64,000 bases of DNA. Source: Prado023 sp964638055 (GTDB lineage: Bacteria > Actinomycetota > Actinomycetes > S36-B12 > CAIYMF01). Both the position numbers and the translations under genes were made by a program. This document shows positions 7,822-17,610 of the stretch, in pieces (within the stretch, counting starts at the first letter, position 1; every line of letters starts with the position of its first letter). Where the stretch lies: NCBI GenBank assembly GCA_964638055.1, contig CAZWXF010000003.1, positions 1 to 64,000 of the forward strand. The letters run 5' to 3'. The notes beneath the pieces are model-generated. The model did no database searches. It worked only from the letters and a program-made list of their open reading frames with translations, and had not been told where the DNA came from.

Positions 7822-9066
7822 ATGAGTTCATCTGCGGCATCGACAAAGAAGAGCGGTGGTGGCGGAGTCTTCGCCACGTTGCAGCGCGTCGGCAAGAGCC
7901 TGATGTTGCCCATCGCCGTCCTACCCGCAGCGGGTATCCTGCTGCGCCTGGGGCAGGGCGACCTGTTGGGCCAGTTCGGCGAGAGCGCCCCCGACGCCGG
8001 TGACGGCCCCCTCTCCATCCTGAGCAAGGCGGGCGACGCGATCTTCGGCAACCTGGCGATGCTCTTCGCCCTGGGTGTCGCGATCGGCTTCGCGAAGCGT
8101 TCCGATGGATCGACAGCGCTGGCCGGCCTGGTCGGCTACCTGGTCTTCAAGAACGTGCTGACCTTCCACTCCTTCGACACCGACCCCACCGAGGCATTCA
8201 AGGCGCCTGATCCGGGCGTGTTCGGCGGCATCGTCATGGGCATCACCGCCGCCCTGCTGTGGCAGAAGTACCACCGCACGAAACTGCCGGCGGCACTGGC
8301 GTTCTTCAGCGGACGCCGCTTGGTCCCGATGCTTACCGCCACCGCTGGCATCGTCTGGGGCATCGCCTTCGGGTTCATCTGGCCACCCATCGGCGAGGCA
8401 CTCAATGACGCGGCGAGCTGGATGTACGACAACGGCGAGATCGGTGCCGGCCTCTACGGCATCGTCAACCGCCTGCTGATCCCGACCGGGCTGCACCACA
8501 TCATCAACTCGTTCCTGTGGTTCCAGACACCGGAGTGCCCGACCGACACAGGGGTCACCGGCGGCGACCTGAACTGCTTCTTCAACGCGAACGAGGACCA
8601 CGAGAAGTACGGCCTGTTCATGACCGGCTTCTTCCCGATCTTCATGTTCGCGCTGCCCGCCGCCGCGTTCGCGATGATGGCCGAGGCAAGGGACAAGGTG
8701 GCCGCGAGCGTCCTGCCCGCAGCTGCCCTGACCTCCTTCCTCACCGGCGTGACCGAGCCGATCGAGTTCTCCTTCATGTTCGTCGCGCCGGTGCTCTACG
8801 GCATCCACGCGGTGCTCACGGGTGCATCGATGGCCCTGAGCTACGGCCTGGGAGCACGTCACGGCTTCACGTTCTCGGCAGGTGCGTTCGACTTCGTCCT
8901 GAACTGGGGCCTGGCGACCAAGCCCTGGCTCCTGCTCATCATCGGTGCAGCCATGGGTGTCATCTACTACTTCGTCTTCCGGTTCGCGATCAGGCAGTGG
9001 AACCTGCGCACACCGGGTCGCGAGGAGGATGCCGAGGCCGAGGACGCCGCGATGACGGCGCCCTGA
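7822..9066 (+). CDS. PTS EIIC component, N-acetylglucosamine/glucose family
   Basis: 414-residue membrane permease of the PTS glucose superfamily without attached EIIB or EIIA domains, like streptomycete NagE2. About ten hydrophobic helices; the conserved loop GLHHIINSFLWFQTP and the later TGVTEPIEFSFMFVAP motif carry the sugar-binding histidine and glutamate of EIIC-Glc proteins. The ATG at 7822 has AGGAGGT at good distance. It completes the PTS with the EIIB, EIIA, HPr and EI genes just upstream, so all five parts of one phosphorelay are in 4.2 kb. GlcNAc is the most likely substrate; glucose is not excluded. Confidence 0.9.
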   Translation: MSSSAASTKKSGGGGVFATLQRVGKSLMLPIAVLPAAGILLRLGQGDLLGQFGESAPDAGDGPLSILSKAGDAIFGNLAMLFALGVAIGFAKRSDGSTALAGLVGYLVFKNVLTFHSFDTDPTEAFKAPDPGVFGGIVMGITAALLWQKYHRTKLPAALAFFSGRRLVPMLTATAGIVWGIAFGFIWPPIGEALNDAASWMYDNGEIGAGLYGIVNRLLIPTGLHHIINSFLWFQTPECPTDTGVTGGDLNCFFNANEDHEKYGLFMTGFFPIFMFALPAAAFAMMAEARDKVAASVLPAAALTSFLTGVTEPIEFSFMFVAPVLYGIHAVLTGASMALSYGLGARHGFTFSAGAFDFVLNWGLATKPWLLLIIGAAMGVIYYFVFRFAIRQWNLRTPGREEDAEAEDAAMTAP

Positions 9067-9105
9067 TCCTCCGGCAGGCACTCATCCAGCGACAACTGAA
9101 CAGGT

Positions 9106-9137
9106 CGACGGGCCGTCCCCTCGGGGGCGGCCCGTCG
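9106..9137 (+). terminator. Rho-independent-type terminator after EIIC
   Basis: Strong hairpin: CGACGGGC pairs with GCCCGTCG and the stem continues as CG..CCCC/GGGG..CG around a TCG loop, 40 bases after the EIIC stop. It also lies downstream of purC on the opposite strand and may serve both convergent genes. Confidence 0.7.
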
Positions 9138-9217
9138 CCGTTGTGCGAGTACGGGCCCGACGCGGACCAGGCAGAGCCAAGGAGCATTCCGCCGGCTGTG
9201 GGCCCCGCCAGGATCGT

Positions 9218-10114
9218 TCAGCCCGCCCAGCGCTGGCCGGTGAGCCCTTCGAAGGCACGTACGTACAACGTCCGCGTGCGGTCGACTACCTCGTCGGGCA
9301 GGGGGGGCGGCGGAGCGTCCCCATGGCGGTCCCATCCCGACGCCGGGGAGGTCAGCCAGTCGCGCACGTACTGCTTGTCGTAGGACACCTGGCCCTCCGG
9401 CCGCCCGGGGCGCCACTGCGCTCGTGGCCAGAACCGGGAGGAGTCCGGCGTGAGCACCTCGTCACCGAGCAGGACCGGTCCACCCGGGTCGCCCACCGCC
9501 CGGCCGAACTCGAGCTTCGTGTCGGCCAGGATCAGCCCCCGATCCGCGGCGATCGCCTCTGCATGGGCGTAGACGCGCAGCGTGAGCCCGCGCAGGGCTG
9601 CGGCGTCCTCAGCGCCGACCGTGCGGACCACGGTGGCGAAGTCGACATTCTCGTCGTGCTCGCCGATGGCCGCCTTGGTCGCCGGGGTGAAGATCGGCTC
9701 GGGCAGGCGGGATCCGTCGACGAGGCCGCCCGGCAGGGCCACTCCGCAGACCGATCCGCCGGCCAGGTACTCGACGAGGCCGGAACCTGTCAGGTAGCCG
9801 CGGGCCACGCACTCCACGGGGAACATCGTCAGTGGGCGGCACACCATCGCCCGACCGAGGACTGCCTCGGGGACATCGAGGTTCAGGACATGGTTTCCCA
9901 CGATCGGCGCGATCTGGTCGAACCACCACAGGCTCAGCTGCGTGAGGATCGCGCCCTTGTCGGGAATCGTCGTGGGCAGGACCCAGTCGTAGGCGGAGAT
10001 CCGGTCGGAGGCGACGAAGATCAGGTTGCCGTCGGCATCGCGGTAGAGATCGCGGACCTTCCCGCTGTAGATGTGCGTGCAGCCGGGGAGAGCCGGCGCC
10101 TGGGGGATGCTCAC
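9218..10114 (-). CDS. purC: Phosphoribosylaminoimidazole-succinocarboxamide synthase (SAICAR synthase) PurC
   Basis: 298-residue ATP-dependent ligase that joins aspartate to CAIR in purine synthesis. Visible family motifs: IYSGKVRDLY near the N-terminus (ATP loop), FVASDRISAYDW, VECVARGYLTGSG, and LADTKLEFG with the catalytic metal-binding acidic residues. The GTG at 10114 starts the protein about 17 residues before GKVRDLY, as in other actinobacterial PurC; a small inverted repeat (CCGGGCA/TGCCCGG) covers the start region. It lies 100 bp downstream of purB on the same strand and is probably in its transcript. Confidence 0.94.
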   Translation of the reverse strand: MSIPQAPALPGCTHIYSGKVRDLYRDADGNLIFVASDRISAYDWVLPTTIPDKGAILTQLSLWWFDQIAPIVGNHVLNLDVPEAVLGRAMVCRPLTMFPVECVARGYLTGSGLVEYLAGGSVCGVALPGGLVDGSRLPEPIFTPATKAAIGEHDENVDFATVVRTVGAEDAAALRGLTLRVYAHAEAIAADRGLILADTKLEFGRAVGDPGGPVLLGDEVLTPDSSRFWPRAQWRPGRPEGQVSYDKQYVRDWLTSPASGWDRHGDAPPPPLPDEVVDRTRTLYVRAFEGLTGQRWAG

Positions 10115-10214
10115 CGGGCACCTGCCCGGGAGCGGCGAAGGTCTTCGGCTTCCTTCCACCTGCCGGGAACGGGGGGCAGCAGGGAACCAGGCCGCGTCAC
10201 GGGATCGGGCGGTG

Positions 10215-11636
10215 TCACAGGATCGTCCCGGGCCGGTAGGCGGCGGCATCGGGGGACTGCGCGACCAGTCGGCCGATGCGCGCGACGACTGCGCAGACCT
10301 GGTCGCGGGCTGCTCCCGTGAACTCGATCGGGTCTGCGACCAGTGCATCCAGGGCCTGCCGGTCGAGCCCGAGCCGCTTGTCGGCAGCCAGGCGGTCGAA
10401 GAGGTCGTTCTCGGCCTGTCCCGAGCGCAGCGCGATGGCCACGGCAACCGCATGGGTCCTGATCGCCTCATGCGCGGCCTCGCGGCCCACCCCGGCGCGC
10501 ACCGCGGCCATCAGTATCCGGGTCGTGGACAGGAAGGGGAGATAGCGACGCAGCTCGGCATCGATGACCGCGGGGAACGCTCCGAACTCGTCGAGAACAG
10601 TGAGGAACGTCTCGAACAGGCCGTCGACGGCGAAGAAGGCATCGGGCAGCGCGACACGGCGCACCACCGAACAGGAGACGTCGCCCTCGTTCCATTGGTT
10701 CCCGGCCAGGTCCGCGGTCATCGTCGCGTACCCGCGCAGCAGGACCATGAATCCGTTGACTCGTTCGCAGGATCGTGTGTTCATCTTGTGCGGCATCGCC
10801 GAGGACCCGACCTGGCCCTCCTGGAATCCCTCCGTGACCAGCTCATGGCCGGCCATGAGTCGGATCGTCGTGGCGAGGCTGGACGGGCCCGCGGCGACCT
10901 GGACCAGCGACGACAGGACGTCGTGGTCGAGGGAACGCGGGTAGACCTGCCCGACGCTGTCGAGGATGCGGGTGAACCCCAGGTGCTCGGCGACCCGGTC
11001 CTCCAGCTGCGCCAGGCGGGCGGGGTCACCGTCGAGCAGGTCGAGCATGTCCTGGGAGGTGCCCATAGGGCCTTTGATGCCGCGCAGCGGGTAGCGGTCG
11101 ATGAGGTCGTCGACTCGCTCCAACGCGACCAGGAGCTCCTCGGCGGCGCTGGCCAGTCTCTTGCCCAGTGTTGTCGTCTGGGCGGCGACATTGTGGCTGC
11201 GGCCCGTCAGCGGCTGATCGGCGTACTGGGTCGCCAGCGATGCGAGTCGGGCCAGGGTTGCGATCACCCGGATCCGCACGAGCCCCAGGGCCTGGCGGAC
11301 CTGCATCTGCTCGACGTTCTCCGTGAGATCACGGCTGGTCATCCCCTTGTGGATGTGCTCCGCGCCGGCCAGCGCGGCGAACTCCTCGATCCGGGCCTTC
11401 ACGTCGTGGCGCGTCCGGCGCTCGCGGTCGGCGATGGAGGCCAGGTCGACCTGGTCGCGCACGGCTTCGTACGCCTGGATCGTGCCTGCGGGGACGGCGA
11501 CGCCGAGGTCGACCTGGGCGCGCAGGACGGCGATCCAGAGGTCGCGTTCGAGGCGCACCTTGTGCTCGGGGGACCACAGCTGGACCATCTGGGCCGAGGC
11601 GTAGCGGGTGGCCAGGACATGGGAGATTGGCGGCAC
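10215..11636 (-). CDS. purB: Adenylosuccinate lyase PurB
   Basis: 473-residue lyase of the fumarase/aspartase superfamily; splits SAICAR to AICAR and adenylosuccinate to AMP, both releasing fumarate. The signature loop SSAMPHKMNTRSCERVNGF carries the catalytic serine; TSRDLTENVEQMQ and GPMGTSQDMLDL are the other conserved regions. The GTG at 11636 gives the usual actinobacterial length; no strong ribosome-binding site is seen. It precedes purC, with which it acts in consecutive pathway steps. Confidence 0.94.
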   Translation of the reverse strand: MPPISHVLATRYASAQMVQLWSPEHKVRLERDLWIAVLRAQVDLGVAVPAGTIQAYEAVRDQVDLASIADRERRTRHDVKARIEEFAALAGAEHIHKGMTSRDLTENVEQMQVRQALGLVRIRVIATLARLASLATQYADQPLTGRSHNVAAQTTTLGKRLASAAEELLVALERVDDLIDRYPLRGIKGPMGTSQDMLDLLDGDPARLAQLEDRVAEHLGFTRILDSVGQVYPRSLDHDVLSSLVQVAAGPSSLATTIRLMAGHELVTEGFQEGQVGSSAMPHKMNTRSCERVNGFMVLLRGYATMTADLAGNQWNEGDVSCSVVRRVALPDAFFAVDGLFETFLTVLDEFGAFPAVIDAELRRYLPFLSTTRILMAAVRAGVGREAAHEAIRTHAVAVAIALRSGQAENDLFDRLAADKRLGLDRQALDALVADPIEFTGAARDQVCAVVARIGRLVAQSPDAAAYRPGTIL

Positions 11637-12283
11637 GGCGCCATTCTCGCCCAGGTGGCGACCCCGCCGCGGGGTGCTCCCGCGATGCTCGACACACACG
11701 ATTTGTAGTCACGCCGATGCTCAGGGTAATATTGCCCCCGGAGGAGTAGGCAGGACCAAGAATCGGCACGCTGATCGCCCCCCGAACACGACCGAGACAG
11801 GGCCAGTCCACCCCTCCGACCGGTGGCTTCACGTCGTCCCCCGACCACTCGTGGTGGCGACGCTGGCCGGATGACTGGTCCCCACGGGGCGCTCCCCCCA
11901 GCGACCCCCTGGATCGGATCCGACCAGAGTGCCCTCGCTCCCCCGAGCGAGAGCACAGGCACCGGGAGCGAGCTCCGACCCGCCAGGCCGCCCCCCCGGC
12001 CGCCGAGTCAAGGGCCGCTACCGGGCCGGATGAATAGGCGCACCCACCCACCCCCCCTGGGTGGGGCGCCAGCGTCGTACCGCGGCGCGACCGATGTCGG
12101 CACCACCCCCCCGGTGTCGGCAGGAGGCAGCGGAACGACGGATCGGCAGGCGCCGCCACCCATCCGGGTGGCGGCGCCTCCCTGTTCCAGGTGGCGTTCA
12201 GTTCCAGGTGGCGCTCACCGGTGGCGGGCAAGCGGGCTCCCGGGCGGGAACGCCTCCCTCACGGGCAGCGGCGGCCGCCGGGT
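11637..12283. other. Intergenic region between purD and purB with two hairpins
   Basis: 647 bp without a convincing gene. The part next to purB is AT-richer (11700-11740) and could hold its promoter. Two hairpins lie nearer purD: one at 12037-12070 (CACCCA..TGGGTG, arms extended by GGCGC/GCGCC-like ends) and a perfect one at 12148-12179. A 13-bp direct repeat (GTTCCAGGTGGCG) occurs twice at 12184-12213. The six-frame translations here have no family features. Confidence 0.5.
12148..12179 (-). terminator. Terminator downstream of purD
   Basis: Perfect 14-bp stem (AGGCGCCGCCACCC with its complement) around a 4-base loop, 105 bases after the purD stop as read on the minus strand. It is the strongest hairpin of the spacer and likely ends purD transcription before purB. 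Confidence 0.65.
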
Positions 12284-13597
12284 TCAGTGGTGCTGTCGGC
12301 CGGAGTCGGCGGCCGCCGCCAGGGCGATGTCCTGTCGGAAGTGTCCCCCGGGCAGTCCGATCCCCGCGAGAAGTGCGTACGCGCGCTGGCGGGCCTCGTC
12401 CAGGTCTGCGCCACGGGCTGTGGCGCACAGCACGCGACCACCAGCAGCGACCAGGTCAGATCCGCGCAGGCCCGTGCCGGCGTGGACCACCCATGCGGTC
12501 GATTCCGCCGATGTCACGGCTGCGGCCCGTCGATTCGGCCGGTCGCCTGGCGTGGGCACCCCGCTGATCACACCGCCGAGGCGCGCCGCCTTCGGGTAGC
12601 CCGGCGCGGCGAGGACCACGGTCACGGCGGCCCCCGGGTGCCAGAGCAGCGGCGGGTGCGTGGCCAGCTCGCCACGTGCCGCCGCCCGCAGCAGACCGGC
12701 CAAGGGCGTTCGCAGCAGGGCCAGGACGACCTGGGTCTCCGGATCGCCGAAGCGCGCATTGAACTCCACGACGCGTGGGCCGTCGGGGGTCAGCGCCAGC
12801 CCGGCGTAGAGCAGCCCGGCGAACGGGGTGCCACGGCGCGCCATCGTTGCGATTGTGGGCCGGACCACGGTCTCCATGACGTGCTCGACGAGGTCCGGCG
12901 CCGCCCAGGGCAGCGGCGCGTAGGCGCCCATTCCGCCGGTGTTCGGGCCGGTGTCGCCATCGCCGACGCGCTTGAAGTCCTGAGCCGGGATCAGCGGTAC
13001 CGCGGTCGTGCCGTCGGTGACGGCGAACAGTGAGAGCTCGGGGCCCGGCAGGTACTCCTCGACGACGACGCGCGACCCGGGCCGGGCCAGGCACGCCGCG
13101 CCATGGGCGAGGGCAGCGTCGCGGTCAACGGTCACGACGACGCCCTTCCCCGCGGCCAGTCCGTCGTCCTTGACCACGTGCGGCGTGCCGAACTCGACCA
13201 GCGCGGCAGAGACCTCGTCGAGTGTGACGCACGTTCGAGCCCGAGCGGTCGGAACGTCGGCCTGCTCCATGACCTCCTTCGCGAAGGACTTCGAGCCCTC
13301 GAGCTGGGCTGCCTCCCGGGAGGGGCCGAAGCAGTCGATCCCGGCGGCGCGGACCGCGTCCGCCACCCCTGCCACCAGGGGCGCCTCTGGACCCACGACG
13401 ACCAGGTCGACACTCAGAGACGTGGCCAGCGCCACGACGGCGGCGGGATCCGTCGCAGTCACCGCATGGTTCCGGGCCACCATGGCGGTTCCGGCATTGC
13501 CCGGTGCCACGTGCAGGTCTGTGACCAGGGGGTCGGCCGCCATCGCGATCGCCAGGGCGTGCTCGCGGCCGCCGGAGCCGATGATCAGCAGCTTCAC
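12284..13597 (-). CDS. purD: Phosphoribosylamine-glycine ligase PurD (GARS)
   Basis: 437-residue ATP-grasp ligase for the second step of purine synthesis. N-terminal MKLLIIGSGGREHALA, the ATP-grasp stretch VVKDDGLAAGKGV, the QDFKRVGDGDTGPNTGGMGAY signature and VVEFNARFGDPETQ are all intact. Start is a GTG at 13597. The gene is 18 bp from the end of the upstream flavin oxidoreductase gene, so the two may share a transcript although their functions are unrelated. Confidence 0.95.
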   Translation of the reverse strand: MKLLIIGSGGREHALAIAMAADPLVTDLHVAPGNAGTAMVARNHAVTATDPAAVVALATSLSVDLVVVGPEAPLVAGVADAVRAAGIDCFGPSREAAQLEGSKSFAKEVMEQADVPTARARTCVTLDEVSAALVEFGTPHVVKDDGLAAGKGVVVTVDRDAALAHGAACLARPGSRVVVEEYLPGPELSLFAVTDGTTAVPLIPAQDFKRVGDGDTGPNTGGMGAYAPLPWAAPDLVEHVMETVVRPTIATMARRGTPFAGLLYAGLALTPDGPRVVEFNARFGDPETQVVLALLRTPLAGLLRAAARGELATHPPLLWHPGAAVTVVLAAPGYPKAARLGGVISGVPTPGDRPNRRAAAVTSAESTAWVVHAGTGLRGSDLVAAGGRVLCATARGADLDEARQRAYALLAGIGLPGGHFRQDIALAAAADSGRQHH

Positions 13598-13615
13598 GGG
13601 GCGAAGGCTAGCGGC

Positions 13616-14683
13616 TCACCAGCGGCTGGCCCGCAGCAGTTGCGGGGGCCAGGGCACGGACACGCCGAGCTCGTGGGCCGCCCGCAACGGCCACTGCGGG
13701 TCACGCAGCAGGGCGCGAGCCAGGGCGATGAGGTCCGCGGAACCGCTGTCGATGAACGACTGGGCCTGGCGAGGATCCGTGATGAGCCCGACTGCGGCGG
13801 TCGGGATGCCCGCCTCGCGGCGAACCGTCGCGGCCAGGGGTGCTTGGTATCCCGGCGCCAGCGGGATCCCCTGGCGCGGGCTCACCCCGCCGCTGGACAC
13901 GTCCACGAGGTCGACGCCGCGCTCGCGCAGCCAACGGGCCACCTGGACCGAGGCGGCAAGGTCGTGACCACCCTCGACCCAGTCCGTCGCGCTGATCCGG
14001 ACGAGCACGGGCCGGTCGTCCGGCCACACGTCACGGATGCCGTCGACCACCTCCAGCAGCAGGCGCGCCCTGCCGGCGAGGTCCCCGCCGTACCCGTCCC
14101 GGCGATCGTTGGTCAGCGGGGACAGGAACTGATGGAGCAGGTAGCCGTGCCCGCTGTGGACCTCGACGACGTCGAACCCTGCGGCCAGTGCGCGGCGAGC
14201 CCCATCCGCGAAGGCGGCCACGATGCGCGGTAGCTCGTCGGTGTCCAGCCGGTGCGGTGCGGCGAGTCCCGGGTAGCCCGTCCGTGAGGGACCGACCGTC
14301 ACCCAGCCGCCCTGCTCCCGGGGGACCGAGCCGGACAGCTCGTGCCATGGCCGCCACGTGGAGGCCTTGTGCCCGGCGTGGGCCAGCTGGATGCCTGCCG
14401 TGGCCCCCTGCGCGTGCAGGAAGTCCACGATGGGGCCCCATGCCGCCGTCTGGGCGTCCGACCAGATCCCGGTGTCCTCGGGACTGATCCGGCCCTCGGG
14501 GACGACGGCCGTCGCCTCGGCCATCACCAGCCCGACCCCGCCGCGCGCCATCCCGCCCAAGTGCACCAGGTGCCAGGGCTGGGGCAGCCCGTCGACGGCC
14601 GAGTACTGGCACATCGGCGAAGCCATGATCCGGTTGCGGATCGTTGTACCCCGAAGCGTCAGGGGCTCGAACAGCGTGGTCAT
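13616..14683 (-). CDS. NADH:flavin oxidoreductase, old yellow enzyme family (YqjM/NamA-like)
   Basis: 355-residue FMN-dependent ene-reductase-type TIM barrel. ASPMCQYSA near residue 25 has the cysteine and following motif typical of the YqjM subclass; IQLAHAGHKAST carries the His/His pair for substrate binding (H-x-x-H). VEVHSGHGYLLHQFLSPLTN and DLVDVSSGGVSP are further class motifs. The ATG at 14683 is preceded by GAGGTGAGGAG. It lies between purD and purA; the physiological substrate cannot be told from sequence. Confidence 0.9.
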   Translation of the reverse strand: MTTLFEPLTLRGTTIRNRIMASPMCQYSAVDGLPQPWHLVHLGGMARGGVGLVMAEATAVVPEGRISPEDTGIWSDAQTAAWGPIVDFLHAQGATAGIQLAHAGHKASTWRPWHELSGSVPREQGGWVTVGPSRTGYPGLAAPHRLDTDELPRIVAAFADGARRALAAGFDVVEVHSGHGYLLHQFLSPLTNDRRDGYGGDLAGRARLLLEVVDGIRDVWPDDRPVLVRISATDWVEGGHDLAASVQVARWLRERGVDLVDVSSGGVSPRQGIPLAPGYQAPLAATVRREAGIPTAAVGLITDPRQAQSFIDSGSADLIALARALLRDPQWPLRAAHELGVSVPWPPQLLRASRW

Positions 14684-14880
14684 GTGGCTCCTCACCTCGG
14701 GACCCGGCCCATTCGGGCTGCGTCTCCTGCCCAACCACGCCCGGCGCGCCCGTATGCCCGCGCCGCCGCGATCCTTGCCACGTGTCCGCGCCCGGCCCCT
14801 CTGCCGCCCCGTCGGTCTGCCGCCCCGTCCGTCAGCACCGGATCTGCCCGGCCCTTGCCGCCCGGTGGGGGTCGGGCAGA

Positions 14881-16167
14881 TCAGGGGAGCAGGTCGTTGA
14901 GCACGAGGGTCGCGTCGCGATCAGGCCCGACGCCGATCGCCGAGATCCGGCAGCCCGCCTGCTCCTCGAGGAACCGGACGTAGGCCCGGCAGTTGGCCGG
15001 GAGGTCGGCCAGCTCACGGGCGCCGGTGATGTCGGACTGCCAGCCGGGCAGGCTCTCGTAGATCGGGCGGGCATGGTGGAACCCGGTCTGCGTCATGGGG
15101 ACCTCGTCCACGTGCTGGCCGTCGACGTCGTAGCCGACGCATACCGGGATCGACTCGAACCCGCTGAGCACGTCGAGCTTCGTGAGGAAGTAGTCGGTCA
15201 TGCCGTTGACCCGAGTGGCGTAGCGCGCGATCGGGCCGTCGAACCAGCCGCAGCGGCGGTCCCGGCCGGTCGTCGTGCCCACCTCGGCTCCCACGCGACG
15301 CAGCGTCTCGCCGTCGTCGTCGAGCAGCTCGGTCGGGAACGGACCCTCACCCACGCGGGTCGTGTACGCCTTGAGGATGCCCAGCACTCGGTCGATGCGC
15401 GTCGGGCCGATCCCCGAGCCGGTGCAGGCTCCGCCGGCGGTCGGGTTCGAGGAGGTGACGTACGGATACGTCCCGTGATCGACGTCGAGCAGCGTTCCCT
15501 GGCCGCCCTCCAGGATCACTGTCTCGCCCCGGTCGAGTGCCGCGTTGAGCAGCAGGGCAGTGTCCGCGACGTGGGGGGCGAGCCGGTCGGCGAAGGACAG
15601 CAGGTGCGCCACGACGTGGTCGACATCGACCGCTCGGCGGTTGTAGACCGTGACGAGCTGCTGGTTCTTGTTGACCAGCGCGCCCTCGACCTTGCGAGTC
15701 AGGATCGAGGGGTCCAGCAGGTCCTGTATCCGGATGCCGATCCTGGCCATCTTGTCGCCGTAGGTCGGTCCGATGCCTCGGCCCGTGGTCCCGATCCTGG
15801 CCTTGCCGAGGAACCGCTCGGTGACCTTGTCCAGTGTCACTCCGTAGGGCGTGATGATGTGGGCACTGGCGCTGACGACCAGTCGCGAGGTGTCCACTCC
15901 TCGGGCGTCGAGGCCATCGACCTCGTCGAAGAGCACGCTGAGGTCAACGACGACCCCGTTGCCGATCACCGGCACGCAGCTCGACGAGAGGATGCCGCTG
16001 GGCAGCAGGTGCAGCGCGAAGCGCTGCTCGCCGATGACCACGGTGTGCCCGGCGTTGTTGCCGCCCTGGTACCGCACCACGTAGTCGGCCCGCCCGCCGA
16101 GCAGGTCCGTGGCCTTGCCCTTGCCCTCGTCGCCCCACTGGGCACCCACGATCACGATCGCCGGCAT
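14881..16167 (-). CDS. purA: Adenylosuccinate synthetase PurA
   Basis: 428-residue GTP-dependent ligase that makes adenylosuccinate from IMP and aspartate; its product goes to PurB. GAQWGDEGKGK at residues 8-18 is the GTP-binding loop with the catalytic Asp; NAGHT, TTGRGIGPTYGDKMAR and the QGTLLDVDHGTYPYVTSSN signature follow. The ATG at 16167 gives the standard short N-terminus. Single gene, 200 bp away from the flavin oxidoreductase. Confidence 0.96.
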   Translation of the reverse strand: MPAIVIVGAQWGDEGKGKATDLLGGRADYVVRYQGGNNAGHTVVIGEQRFALHLLPSGILSSSCVPVIGNGVVVDLSVLFDEVDGLDARGVDTSRLVVSASAHIITPYGVTLDKVTERFLGKARIGTTGRGIGPTYGDKMARIGIRIQDLLDPSILTRKVEGALVNKNQQLVTVYNRRAVDVDHVVAHLLSFADRLAPHVADTALLLNAALDRGETVILEGGQGTLLDVDHGTYPYVTSSNPTAGGACTGSGIGPTRIDRVLGILKAYTTRVGEGPFPTELLDDDGETLRRVGAEVGTTTGRDRRCGWFDGPIARYATRVNGMTDYFLTKLDVLSGFESIPVCVGYDVDGQHVDEVPMTQTGFHHARPIYESLPGWQSDITGARELADLPANCRAYVRFLEEQAGCRISAIGVGPDRDATLVLNDLLP

Positions 16168-16326
16168 CTCGGTCTCCCGGATCAGGGTTCGGTCGCGCGC
16201 AGGCACGACCGGTCCCACCGGCCTGTCGGTGGGACGCGAGCAACCCTAGCGAAGCCGAGGTCCTGCGTGGTCGATTCGGCCAACTCAGTAGACCGAATCG
16301 ACTACCCAGCGGAGATGAGAACGCGA

Positions 16327-16359
16327 AGGGCGGGCCCGGAATGGATCCGGACCCGCCCT
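16327..16359 (-). terminator. Terminator downstream of fba
   Basis: 14-bp stem with one mismatch (AGGGCGGGCCCGGA against TCCGGACCCGCCCT) around a 5-base loop, 27 bases after the fba stop on the minus strand. Confidence 0.65.
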
Positions 16360-16385
16360 GCGAGAGCCCTCGCGGGGTGCGAGCT

Positions 16386-17417
<1,032 letters not shown>

Positions 17418-17610
17418 TGCTGGATCCTCCTCGATCGAGAACGCGGCCCGCACGGTCGCGCATGCCAGCATCCTGACAGAACCGATCCCGGGAAGCGCGG
17501 GGACGAAACCGCCTCCAGGGGCCGCCTGAGCACGGATCGCGACGTCTCCGAGGGGGTCAGCGGGCACCTCCCGCCTGCACGCGTGAGCCGGTGCGCGCCA
17601 TGATGCAGCT

